Shown: in pieces, positions 37,105 through 45,545 of the stretch
How the letters are laid out: each line of letters starts with the position of its first letter
Numbering within the stretch: position 1 is the stretch's first letter
Assembly: GCA_015146655.1 (NCBI GenBank)
Contig: VKHL01000054.1
Coordinates: 1-64,000, forward strand
Length of the DNA stretch: 64,000 nt
Direction of reading: 5' to 3'
DNA from: Ochromonas danica
Taxonomy: Eukaryota; Sar; Chrysophyceae; Chromulinales; Chromulinaceae
Position numbers and translations under genes: made by a program
Notes under the pieces: generated by a model
Database searches by the model: none
What the model was told of the DNA's origin: nothing
The model's input: only the letters and a program-made list of their open reading frames with translations

Positions 37105-38688
37105 ATGTCTTTGATCTCTGTTATCACCATTGTTATTACTCTTCTCACGGTAACCTATGGTTACACGGGGTATAGAAATACAATGATAAGAGGGGTAAGA
37201 TACTTTGATCTGTTTGTTTGCTTCATTCTTTCAGAATACCGTCTGACTCATTTTACTCTCATTAGACTAAAATCTTCTCTACTTCCTCGGAGAGATTTAT
37301 TGCTGAAGGTACGCCTTTCCAAAGACCTAAGATTGCAGACTCTATCGTGGATGTCATTGGTGGTACACCCATGGTAAGACACATCAGTCATCTCCTCTTA
37401 ACTATTTCTATGAGATGAATAGACTCATACAGATATAACCTACCATTATGATTGATTGATTTAGATTCGTTTAAATCGTTTAACAGAAAATGTGAAAGCG
37501 AATATTATTTTGAAATTAGAAAGTATGGAACCTTGTAATAGTGTAAAAGATCGTATTGGTAAGAGTATGATTGAAGAAGCAGAGAAAAGAGGTGATATTA
37601 TTCCAGGGAAGACTGTCTTAGTTGAACCAACTTCTGGTAATACGGGTATTGGATTAGCGATGGTGGCTGCTGCTAGAGGATATGAACTTATTCTTACCAT
37701 GCCAGCATCCATGTCATTAGAACGCAGAGTACTTCTTAAAGCATTTGGTGCTAAGCTTGTCTTAACACCTGCAGAGAAAGGCATGAATGGAGCAGTTGCT
37801 AAAGCAGAGCAAATTTTAGCCAGCTTACCAAATGGTTATATGCCACAACAATTTAATAACCCAGACAATCCCAAAGTGCATAGGTACAGTAGTCTTGACT
37901 GACTAATAATACAGTATACTGACTTCTTGGCGTTGTTAATGAACTATATCTCTCTAGGGAGACAACTGGTCCTGAGATCTGGTTTCAAACAGATGGTAAT
38001 ATTGATTTCTTGGTGGGAGGTGTAGGAACTGGAGGTACTTTGACTGGCTGCTCACAGGTAGGATTATCATGTTGTTCTTATGGTCTTGTTTGCAATACTT
38101 GTCCAAATTAATTGATGTCTGTATATCAATATGTCGTCTGTCTTAGTATCTCAAGTCCAAAAATGAAAATATGAAAACAATTGCTGTGGAACCATCTGAA
38201 AGTCCAGTTCTTTCTGGTGGCAAAGCAGGTGGGAGCTCTCTATCTATGCATTTACCTTTCTGTCATGAGCGTCATCTTTTTGTTTGTCATTTACTATAGG
38301 TCCACACAAGATTCAGGGTATTGGAGCAGGCTTTGTACCCAGGAATTGCATTCAAAGTTAGTGTTTCTTCTTTATACCATATTTCTGTGTTGATGTTAAT
38401 GACAGTGGTCTTACTGCTGATTGATCAGGTTTATTGGATGAAGTCGTTCAAATTACCTCGGCGGACGCTATTGCAACCGCACGAGCACTTGCTGTGAAGG
38501 AAGGTGTTCTTTGTGGCATTTCTGCTGGTGCTGCTGTTAAAGCAGCTTTGGAAGTTGGTAAACGACCTGAGAATGAAGGAAAGAACATTGTCGTGGTAAT
38601 CCCATCCTTTGGTGAGCGCTATTTGTCAACTGTTCTGTTTTCTGAGCTCTTTGATGAAGCTGCCAAGCAACAACCTGAGTTATTCTAA
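37105..38688 (+). CDS. Cysteine synthase (O-acetylserine thiol-lyase), secretory/plastid-type N-terminus
   Basis: A PLP enzyme making cysteine from O-acetylserine and sulfide. Seven exons: 37105-37194, 37266-37373, 37465-37883, 37958-38057, 38147-38228, 38300-38356 and 38429-38688; all phases agree, giving 371 residues. The core begins [28 protein letters not shown] carries the PLP Lys94, PTSGNTGIG the substrate loop near 121, and [10 protein letters not shown] binds the cofactor phosphate. The first 20 residues ([20 protein letters not shown]) form a signal peptide rather than a mitochondrial presequence, followed by YRNTMIRG and a Ser/Thr/basic stretch. In an alga with a secondary plastid this fits plastid import. 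The junction has Tyr where Phe is usual, so targeting is less certain than for the Hsp70. Confidence 0.93.
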
Positions 38689-38878
38689 AGCTCATCGTGC
38701 TTATTCATCCTCTTTGCTGGCACCACCAAAATATCACTAATCCAAATCAAGTTGACTTTCATTACAAAGTTGGTATTGACTATATGGTGGAGAAATGAAC
38801 TGATTACACTTAAATAATAAAAAATTATTCGCGAACTTCTTCAACCATCATCCCCAACAACAACACATGCGAGATAGA

Positions 38879-39898
38879 CTAACTCATTGCATCACTTTGG
38901 CTACCAATTATCGTGAATTTTGAGAATATCACCTTCTCCATAGGAAATGAAGCTTTAAGTTCTTGATTGGGATCTGAAAAGAAGGGTACTATTGCCGTCT
39001 CTGCTGCTTGCCATAAGGAAGCATCTTCTGATGATAGAGCAGTTATTTCACAGCATTCTTCAGGAATGAACGTATAATAATCTAAGTGACGACAACGACG
39101 ATCAACATCATCAATATAATGCGACCAAATTGCATCGGTCGCTGCTAGGAAAGCTTTCTTTTTTGCTGTCATCTTATCTGACAAGCCATTATTCCCACTT
39201 CCTTTTTCACCTGATAGCATAAAATCAACAGATGCTTTTCGACCACCACCACTACTACTGGGTGTTGTAGCTTTATCATTATTATCACCCATAAAGCTCT
39301 CTCGAGGAACCATAAGCTTCCCTACTGATCGTGTAGAGAAGGAAAGAGATTTAGACTTCCGTAATGTTGAAGGTCCACCATAAGGTTGCTGCTGATAAAG
39401 TGAAGGTCGTATAGGACTGGGTGGAGTTGAGAATGATTTTTGTGAGAAAGATCGTCCACGTAATGATTTGAAATCTATAACAGCATGATCAAAATCTTCT
39501 GAGACAGTTTTCAAATTCTCCAAGACATTCATTACTTGTAGACTCATTTTGGGTAGTTTACGAGCAATCCCTAATAATCCCATTTCTACCTCTAAAAACT
39601 CTCTAAGAAAACGATTACTATTTAAAGGATGACATTTTAACAATCCATCTAAATAGCTTTGTAACTCTTTCCTTCTTAATCGTAACATCTTTTCATCATG
39701 ACGACGGAAAGCATACTTAGCAGGTAAAGGATAAGGTATTTCCATCTCATTCTTTAATAAAAACTCATGTAAAGTTGCAAATTCCTTATATCTCTTTTTA
39801 ATACTCCATTCACGTCCATTATGAACTACTTTAATGAAATATTCCACATAGCCATCGCGATTTCGATCATAGCGTTGGATTTCTGCGGAAGCAGCCAT
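38879..39898 (-). CDS. PX-domain protein
   Basis: A single exon, 339 residues. Residues about 5-112 form a PX (phox) domain: DGYVEYFIKVVHNGREWSIK, KRYKEFATLHEFLLKN, the Pro-rich IPYPLPAKYAF loop and RRKELQSYLDGLL with a terminal helix. The RYKEF basic/aromatic patch is the phosphoinositide-binding site, usually for PI3P on endosomes. The middle is Ser-rich and disordered; the C-terminal 100 residues (HYIDDVDRRCRHLDYYTFIP) look folded but are unfamiliar. It is convergent with cysteine synthase. A strong G-rich tract lies 167-208 bp upstream on its coding strand. Confidence 0.82.
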   Translation of the reverse strand: MAASAEIQRYDRNRDGYVEYFIKVVHNGREWSIKKRYKEFATLHEFLLKNEMEIPYPLPAKYAFRRHDEKMLRLRRKELQSYLDGLLKCHPLNSNRFLREFLEVEMGLLGIARKLPKMSLQVMNVLENLKTVSEDFDHAVIDFKSLRGRSFSQKSFSTPPSPIRPSLYQQQPYGGPSTLRKSKSLSFSTRSVGKLMVPRESFMGDNNDKATTPSSSGGGRKASVDFMLSGEKGSGNNGLSDKMTAKKKAFLAATDAIWSHYIDDVDRRCRHLDYYTFIPEECCEITALSSEDASLWQAAETAIVPFFSDPNQELKASFPMEKVIFSKFTIIGSQSDAMS

Positions 39899-40064
39899 GA
39901 ATAATCAAAATACTTTATTTTCTCCACTTCAACGGAGTAAAGTGGTTGGAAGGAAAGAATGGATGATGTCAAGGAGGAATAAGATCTGCTGACAAGCGAT
40001 GATGATGATTTGAATGCTTTGTTGGACTACAGCAAGGAGTGGCACCAAGATGAGTGATAACAAA

Positions 40065-40106
40065 CCCAACCCAACCCAGACCCAGACCCAGACCCAGACC
40101 AAGCCC
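40065..40106 (-). promoter_or_regulatory. Potential G-quadruplex tract upstream of the PX gene
   Basis: On the minus strand, which is the coding strand of the PX gene, seven GGG runs occur. Their plus-strand CCC positions are 40065, 40070, 40075, 40081, 40087, 40093 and 40104. The first six are separated by only 2-3 nt. This satisfies the usual G3+N1-7 quadruplex pattern more than once. It lies in the promoter or 5' UTR. Confidence 0.6.
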
Positions 40107-40141
40107 AAGTCACGCATTTTTCGTTTTCGTTGGAAAACAGT

Positions 40142-40914
40142 CTGGCTTTTTTAACAGCATAAAATGTTTCTTCATCGTATTGAGTTGGACGCGAAAGTCC
40201 TAACTATTGTGAATAGCATGGATCAGATTGGATCAGATAACATGGATAGTTATTTTTATGCTTTGATAGTCTATTTGATAAGTATGATTACGTTTAGTGT
40301 TTAAGCAATTTGATTGAAATCTTTGGTAGGGAGTGGAGGCAGTATTTTGGCTCCACTCCCTACCAAAGATTTCAATCAAATTGCTTAAACACTAAACGTA
40401 ATCATCCTCATATTGAACTCCTGGTAGGCATGGAAAGTGGAATATAAAATAAATTGGAGTATGCTTCTAATAACCTGTTCAGCCAAGTGTACTCAACCTC
40501 CTAAGGCAACCACGCACTTTTCTTCTCATAGATAGTTGCTAAACGCTTTCTTAAACAAACATATTTGTCATGAAAGGGTATAATAGTGTTTCATAATCCA
40601 CAGATATCACGGATACTGCATCTATTACCTAAAAGGCTGGTTAATACTGGCATGAAAGAGTGGATCATCAGGAAAAATCTGGGTAGCAGTCCAGACAAAA
40701 TCTTTTGGTATTAAACGTTTTATCAATCAAAAATTGCACTCTATCATGTCAAATAGATAAAGAAGTATCAAATGGAGAGTCCAGAAAGAATAGAAATGTA
40801 AAAGAAGGATAAGATCAAGAGATGAATAGAATGCAATGATTTCATACTTACGAAAACCGAATATCACATGCGGGGCAACTGGTTTTTTAACAACATAAAA
40901 TGTTTCTTCATCAT
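40142..40914 (+). repeat. Direct repeat pair of about 37 bp bounding a 0.77 kb segment
   Basis: The segment at 40142-40178 (containing CATAAAATGTTTCTTCATC) recurs at 40879-40914 in the same orientation, with one indel and about two substitutions. The pair brackets the 55-bp inverted repeat. Interpretation is open: an old segmental duplication, or the traces of a non-coding mobile element. Confidence 0.6.
40284..40405. repeat. Perfect 55-bp inverted repeat with 12-nt spacer
   Basis: The left arm is 40284-40338 and the right arm 40351-40405. They are exact reverse complements around the 12-nt spacer GCAGTATTTTGG. No target-site duplication is obvious at the outer ends and no ORF lies inside. 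It could be a foldback/MITE-like element, a hairpin RNA precursor or a recent local inversion-duplication. Confidence 0.9.
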
Positions 40915-41027
40915 CGGAGAAAAGTCATAAAAAGCGAGTTATAACACAATCAGGGGACTCCGAAAACCGAAACCGAAAACTTTGACCCCCTGAAAATTTC
41001 GCTGCAGCTCTTCTGGCACATCGAAAC

Positions 41028-41582
41028 ATGACATCCAAATCAGAAACTCTGTCATCATTTACTTTCATTCCTGCGAACAGTAGTTCCTATGGTACGCTAT
41101 CTATTGCTGAAGAGGATATTAAATTAAATTCAGTTAATCACAATGAAGAATTGAATCACTCCCAGAAGAAAGTACTCATAACACTGGGGCAGCTCGTGGT
41201 ATTCATCTCTTGTTTCCTCTTCTATGGATACTGTATCTTTGAAGCTCTCTCTCCTATCTCAATACATGATGATGACTTATTCCTTCATCGACGTCTTGAC
41301 GATGGATCCACTTCTTCGTCTACTTCCTGCACACTGACATCCAAGGCTGCTGAGATTTCAGTTGGTGCCGTGGCTGGTGCTGCTTTAGTAGCAGGAGTGT
41401 TTCTCGTGGCCGGTCTTTCTCCCTTGGGTCCGCTAGCTGGCGGGTGGTTTGCCAGTCAGATGGGAGCTGGCTTGGCAGCAGGGTCAGCCTTGGCTGCTTT
41501 ACAGTCAGCGGCTATGACAGGAACGACCTATGCCACAGGTGCTGCTGTTGGAGCTGTTACAGGAGCTGCTACTTCCTGTTAA
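41028..41582 (+). CDS. Membrane protein with IFI6/IFI27-like C-terminal domain
   Basis: A single exon, 184 residues. A polar N-terminus is followed by one transmembrane helix (VLITLGQLVVFISCFLFYGY, about 49-68), a short acidic/Ser loop and then an Ala/Gly-rich hydrophobic region from about residue 110. Within it, LGPLAGGWFASQMGAGLAAG and SALAALQSAAMTG match the interferon-induced 6-16 (IFI6/ISG12) family pattern of helices, especially AAGS..A.LQS. In animals such proteins sit in mitochondrial or ER membranes and affect cell death; here only the fold can be inferred. Low complexity could mimic this family, so confidence is moderate. Confidence 0.65.
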   Translation: MTSKSETLSSFTFIPANSSSYGTLSIAEEDIKLNSVNHNEELNHSQKKVLITLGQLVVFISCFLFYGYCIFEALSPISIHDDDLFLHRRLDDGSTSSSTSCTLTSKAAEISVGAVAGAALVAGVFLVAGLSPLGPLAGGWFASQMGAGLAAGSALAALQSAAMTGTTYATGAAVGAVTGAATSC

Positions 41583-41853
41583 ATCAATGATTTGACTCGT
41601 ATTATGATGCTTTGATACCATCCCTCATTGTCGTTCACACTTATAACCTTCCATGCCATATACTATTTCTGTAGCTTATTACTAAAGTTAAGAAATCAAT
41701 GTAAAAATTGTAATGTTACTACTAGTACTATTTGACGACATTACTTTTGTTCAATACTACGTACAGTGTAGACCAGTCTCTAATTGTGAAAATCCTTTAC
41801 TGTTGATTTTAGAGGAATTACGTAAATGGTGCATGGGAGGATGAAGACAAAGT

Positions 41854-43812
41854 ATGACCATGATAGTGGACCTGTGCTTGTTGCTTTTATCCTCTTTGCC
41901 TCTTTTCCATGCTTTTCTTTGGACTAAGTCAAGATCTATTCTAATTCGTCCTTTAGCAGATAGCAATAAAGGTCATCATCATTCAATAGGAATTGATTTA
42001 GGCACGACCTATTCCCTCGTCACTATCATTGAAAACAAAAGACCTCATATCCTCTCAATTGATGGTAGTCGATTACTACCTTCTGTTGTTCATTATCAAA
42101 GTAATGGTCAAGTGTTAGTAGGTAAAGAGGCAGAAGAGATGTTAGCTGTGGATCCTTTGCATACTTTCTCTTCCATTAAACGACTTGTTGGACGAACTAT
42201 GAAAGAAGTGAAAGAAAGTGGTGATGATTTGATCTTTCGTAGACAACTCCTTCCTGTCTATCCTAGTAATGATAATAGTAACGACACTACTACAAGTCAT
42301 AGTACTAATAATAGTCATAGTAGTAGTAGTAGTAGTAGAAAGGGAATGGTATTATGTGGATTACGATGTGATGAAAAGATTTTATTACCAGAAGAAATTT
42401 TAAGTCAAATTGTGAAAAAACTAATACAACGAGCTAGTCAATATTATCAGAATGAAAATATTAATATTAATAATAATATTAATAAAAGAAGAAGAACAAA
42501 AATTACACATGGTGTAATTACTATACCAGCCTATTTCAATCATCAACAAATAGAAAGAATAGAACGTGCTGGTTTATTAGCAGGATTAGAAAAAGTGAAA
42601 TTATTAAAAGAACCAGAAGCTGCTGCTTTAGCATATGGATTTAATCTACATGATCCACAAGTAATTCTTGTCTTTGACTTAGGTGGTGGTACTTTTGATG
42701 TCTCTGTCTTAGAAGTAGGAGGTGGATTAGTTGAAGTCATCGCAACGAGTGGAGATGGTCATTTAGGAGGTGATGATTTTGATCAAGTTATTGTTGATTG
42801 GATATGGAATCATATGAATATAGAAGGAGAGTATTATCCACAAGAAGTAATGGATAAAATGAAAGGAGATGTTGTTGTTAAGAAAATAGTTCTTCGTTTA
42901 GCACAAGATGCTAAAGTTTCATTAAGTACTGCCCAACAGGTTACCATTCCAATCCAACCTATTCTATCAGCTGCTGTACAGAGAGATATTATTGGTCAAT
43001 CTTTTGACGAGTCTTTTCATGGTAAAAGAGAGTTAATATTGACTAGAAGAGGGTTCGAAAAGTCATGTGTTGGACTTCTTCAACGACTATTAAGACCATT
43101 ACGTGAAGCTGCTCTGCTAGCTGGTATTAATCTACCAGGTGAATCAGGACAACTTGCTGAATCTATTCTCAAAGATTGGGAAAGTGATGATGTAGACAAA
43201 GAAGAAGATGATGATCAAGAGAAAGATAGTGAAGTGGATATTCCTCTCAATCCTAATGATATTAGTAAAATGGATATGAAAGAGTTGGAAATAGCGCAAA
43301 AGTCAGGAAGAAGAGAAGCGAAAAGAAAGCAGAAGCTTAGAGGAGATAGTCGCAAAGAAATGAATCGTTTGCGTAAGACTACAGGAGATAACTCGTTAGA
43401 TTTATTTCCTGGAGGGCAACCATTGAATGATGTCATTTTAGTTGGAGGTGCAACACGCATGCCTTGTATTGTAAAGCTTGTGCGAACCTTAACACATATT
43501 GATCCAAAGCGAAATATTAATCCTGATGAAGCTGTAGCATTAGGAGCTGGAGTTTTGTCTGGGATATTAGATGGAAAGATTGATCAAATGCAAGTAATAT
43601 CAGCATGGCAAGCTGCTTGCTTACGAGCTATGCAAGAGCACGAAGGTGGGCTTGATTCGTTTTTAACACAGTCAGAACTCAAGGATAAGGAGAGCTCCCC
43701 TTCAACCCCAACCAAGGAACCCATCGTTGCTGAAGATATGGTCAAGACATCTTCGGAGGAAGGAAAGCGTTCTTCCGTGTTCAAAGCTTTGCGTAAAGAC
43801 AGGAAGAAGTGA
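41854..43812 (+). CDS. Hsp70-like ATPase domain protein without substrate-binding domain, plastid-type presequence
   Basis: A single exon, 652 residues. The N-terminus is a signal peptide ending SLPLFHAF/LWTKSRS (HAF at 19-21 followed by basic/Ser residues), a plastid bipartite presequence by the ochrophyte rule. The Hsp70 nucleotide-binding domain starts near residue 45: IGIDLGTTYSLV (phosphate 1), KEPEAAALAYGF, VFDLGGGTFDVSVLE (phosphate 2) and ILVGGATRMP (adenosine). Two low-complexity inserts interrupt it: a Ser/Thr/Asn run near 140-165 and a charged Asp/Glu/Lys insert near 445-515. After LGAGVLSGILDG the protein runs about 80 residues of disordered sequence and stops, so the usual 200-residue substrate-binding domain is absent. 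HSPA13/STCH has the same architecture and is an alternative reading, which would place it in the ER. Confidence 0.85.
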   Translation: MTMIVDLCLLLLSSLPLFHAFLWTKSRSILIRPLADSNKGHHHSIGIDLGTTYSLVTIIENKRPHILSIDGSRLLPSVVHYQSNGQVLVGKEAEEMLAVDPLHTFSSIKRLVGRTMKEVKESGDDLIFRRQLLPVYPSNDNSNDTTTSHSTNNSHSSSSSSRKGMVLCGLRCDEKILLPEEILSQIVKKLIQRASQYYQNENININNNINKRRRTKITHGVITIPAYFNHQQIERIERAGLLAGLEKVKLLKEPEAAALAYGFNLHDPQVILVFDLGGGTFDVSVLEVGGGLVEVIATSGDGHLGGDDFDQVIVDWIWNHMNIEGEYYPQEVMDKMKGDVVVKKIVLRLAQDAKVSLSTAQQVTIPIQPILSAAVQRDIIGQSFDESFHGKRELILTRRGFEKSCVGLLQRLLRPLREAALLAGINLPGESGQLAESILKDWESDDVDKEEDDDQEKDSEVDIPLNPNDISKMDMKELEIAQKSGRREAKRKQKLRGDSRKEMNRLRKTTGDNSLDLFPGGQPLNDVILVGGATRMPCIVKLVRTLTHIDPKRNINPDEAVALGAGVLSGILDGKIDQMQVISAWQAACLRAMQEHEGGLDSFLTQSELKDKESSPSTPTKEPIVAEDMVKTSSEEGKRSSVFKALRKDRKK

Positions 43813-44320
43813 GAAATGTGTTTAAATTTATACATACAATGAAGCTGCCACCTGAACCGTACATGCAACTTCTCTTTATCTCTCAATGAATAGAATACAA
43901 TCACCAAAGCAAAATAATAGATGATTTTGCACGGTGGCTCGTTCAAACCATTTTTTTGTTGTGAGACTATGAAAACTACAACAAAACATAGCATCTCAAC
44001 ATATCTTCGAATCGCAAAGCATCTCAACAACTCACAAACTCAGATACCAACATGAATGAATGTAATCAAATCGCGCGGTGCTACTATCTACATGATCTCT
44101 ATTTCAGCTACTGACGCTGACTTTACTCTCTTGTGAGGGTCGAATGAAAGGTGAGGGAGAACTTGTGATCGCATGGCTATCATGAGACTATCTTCAACAA
44201 TGTTCTCAGTCATTCGCACCTTTCACCTCGTCGTTCCCTCTTCTTTCACATTCACACCCAGCATACCTAACAAGAACAAGAAAAACAAACTCATGATAAT
44301 ACAGGTACTATACTTGATCG
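43813..44320. other. Convergent 3' region of Hsp70-like and selenoprotein genes
   Basis: 508 bp holding both 3' UTRs. On the minus strand it must contain a SECIS element if the selenoprotein call is right. The best stem-loop I see is listed at 44145-44225. Confidence 0.4.
44145..44225 (-). promoter_or_regulatory. SECIS-like stem-loop candidate in 3' UTR of the selenoprotein gene
   Basis: On the minus strand, 96-176 nt after the stop, TGAAAGGTG (44225-44217) pairs with CACCTTTCA (44153-44145). Inside it, GAGAAC (44207-44202) pairs with GTTCTC (44162-44157). An ATGA (44213-44210) sits between the two helices on the 5' side, where a SECIS quartet belongs. The opposite strand lacks the expected GA and I see no clear AA apical loop, so this is not a canonical SECIS. 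Confidence 0.25.
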
Positions 44321-44593
44321 CTATTTAAGAGCAATGACACGTTTAATCTCTTCTATACAGGTTGAACGCCTTGCAGGATTCTTCCTGAAGAGATTTCTTT
44401 GATCTGTTTGCCATAACACTACACCATATAAATCTGTGATCTTCACATATATAGGAAAACTATCAAATCTATGTGCAATTATTTCTGCATTAGGATGAAC
44501 AGCCAAGATTGCACTACGAACAGCATGCAACTCTTGACTGCCCCCATCTCAACTTGAACAATACTCTACGATAAACTTCTTATTATGTCTCAT
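44321..44593 (-). CDS. Probable selenoprotein, SelH/SelW-like (Rdx family), TGA read as Sec
   Basis: From ATG 44593 the frame reads MRHNKKFIVEYCSS, meets TGA (44551-44549) and continues without interruption to a TAA at 44321: 90 residues if TGA is selenocysteine. Cys12 and Sec15 form a CxxU redox motif directly after a beta-strand (FIVEYC), the position of CxxU in Rdx thioredoxin-like selenoproteins (SelH HCTSU, SelW YCxxU). The part after the TGA looks genuinely coding: AILAVHPNAEI, FPIYVKITDLYGVVLWQ and RKNPARRS resemble the strand-helix-strand and LW..I.K.PR pattern of SelH. TGA is an ordinary stop in neighbouring genes, so general reassignment is unlikely. The alternatives are a pseudogene, a sequencing error or an unseen splice. 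Confidence 0.7.
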
Positions 44594-45545
44594 GATGACT
44601 TGGAATGTGATGCAGTGTGAGAGGTCAGCAGAGAAGAGTGAGTCAATCAAGTAATAAGTCAATGAGTGAATGTCAATGAGTAAAGCCAAAGTGAAGGAAT
44701 CAATATCTTTAAGAGGTAGAGTAGTAAGTGAATCCAAAGTAAGGAAAGACTGGAAATGAAAACTGAAAAATGTACAACAAAAGAAGACTTAAAGAGACAA
44801 AACGGAATGAAAAAGAGGTTGAATGAGCAGAGGATGAGTGGCCGACACCTCCTTTTGTCGTCACCTCCTCCCACCTCACCCTCAACTCCACTCCACTTCG
44901 TCCTCACCTCCTTATTGAAAAACTGGTTTCTCCGCAGGTGCAGTGTGTTTATTGCGGCAGAGTTATGAACAACAGAGAGAGAGAGGAGGAAAATGTGGTT
45001 TTGGGGTCATTTTCTTTGAAAGGACAAGTGATCTTCTTGACGATGTTGGATAGGCTACCTTGCCAGTTCTCACCGCCAATTCATTTAGCATGGGATGTTT
45101 GATTCCCTACCGCTGCCTACAGTAACCTTGACGATCGGAAGTGGTTTGAGTGGTCACATGTGATCTTGCTAACTAAAACCACTAGTTGGTAAGATATCCT
45201 TAAACGCAAGTGCGCCACGGCTGAAATTAAAAATCAATATGGCAAGAGGAGGGAATCAAGGTAGTCTAATCTGGTTTCTTCTACGGCGGTCTCTGTCTTT
45301 GTTGCTGAAGCTAATGTATTCATTGAGAGCAATGAAGATAATAGTCTGCTAATTGGCGAGGAGTTTGGGTTATTTTAGGATAAGCGTGCTTACTGGACGT
45401 TGCCACCGTCACACAGCATGAGAGAGCGAGAGAGAGAGGAATAAGAAGGCTGGTATCTAGGAATGATACTAATGGCAAATATCATATCAATATAAACTAC
45501 GAATATCAAAACAATACCATAGGTGAATAATAAAGACGTCTTTTA
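44594..45545. other. Spacer between selenoprotein gene start and TRPC4AP end
   Basis: About 950 bp with GA-repeat patches (44972-44990 and 45422-45440). Open frames here are low-complexity and I do not support a gene. Confidence 0.4.

Larger units (their letters stand above)
39899..41027. other. 1.1 kb spacer with inverted repeat, direct repeats and G4 tract
   Basis: The longest gene-poor stretch in the window, between divergent PX and IFI6-like genes. It contains the C-rich tract at 40065-40106, a 37-bp direct repeat (40142-40178 and 40879-40914) and a perfect 55-bp inverted repeat (40284-40405), listed separately. No protein-coding potential is seen. Confidence 0.6.

Noticed and set aside
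40065-40106. Interstitial telomere repeat
   Set aside because: Units are CCCAA and CCCAGA rather than a regular telomere hexamer such as CCCTAA; a G-quadruplex tract describes it better.
44535-44558. A tiny intron removing the TGA in the selenoprotein gene
   Set aside because: The only GT...AG pair around the TGA would be about 14 nt, far below any intron in the window.
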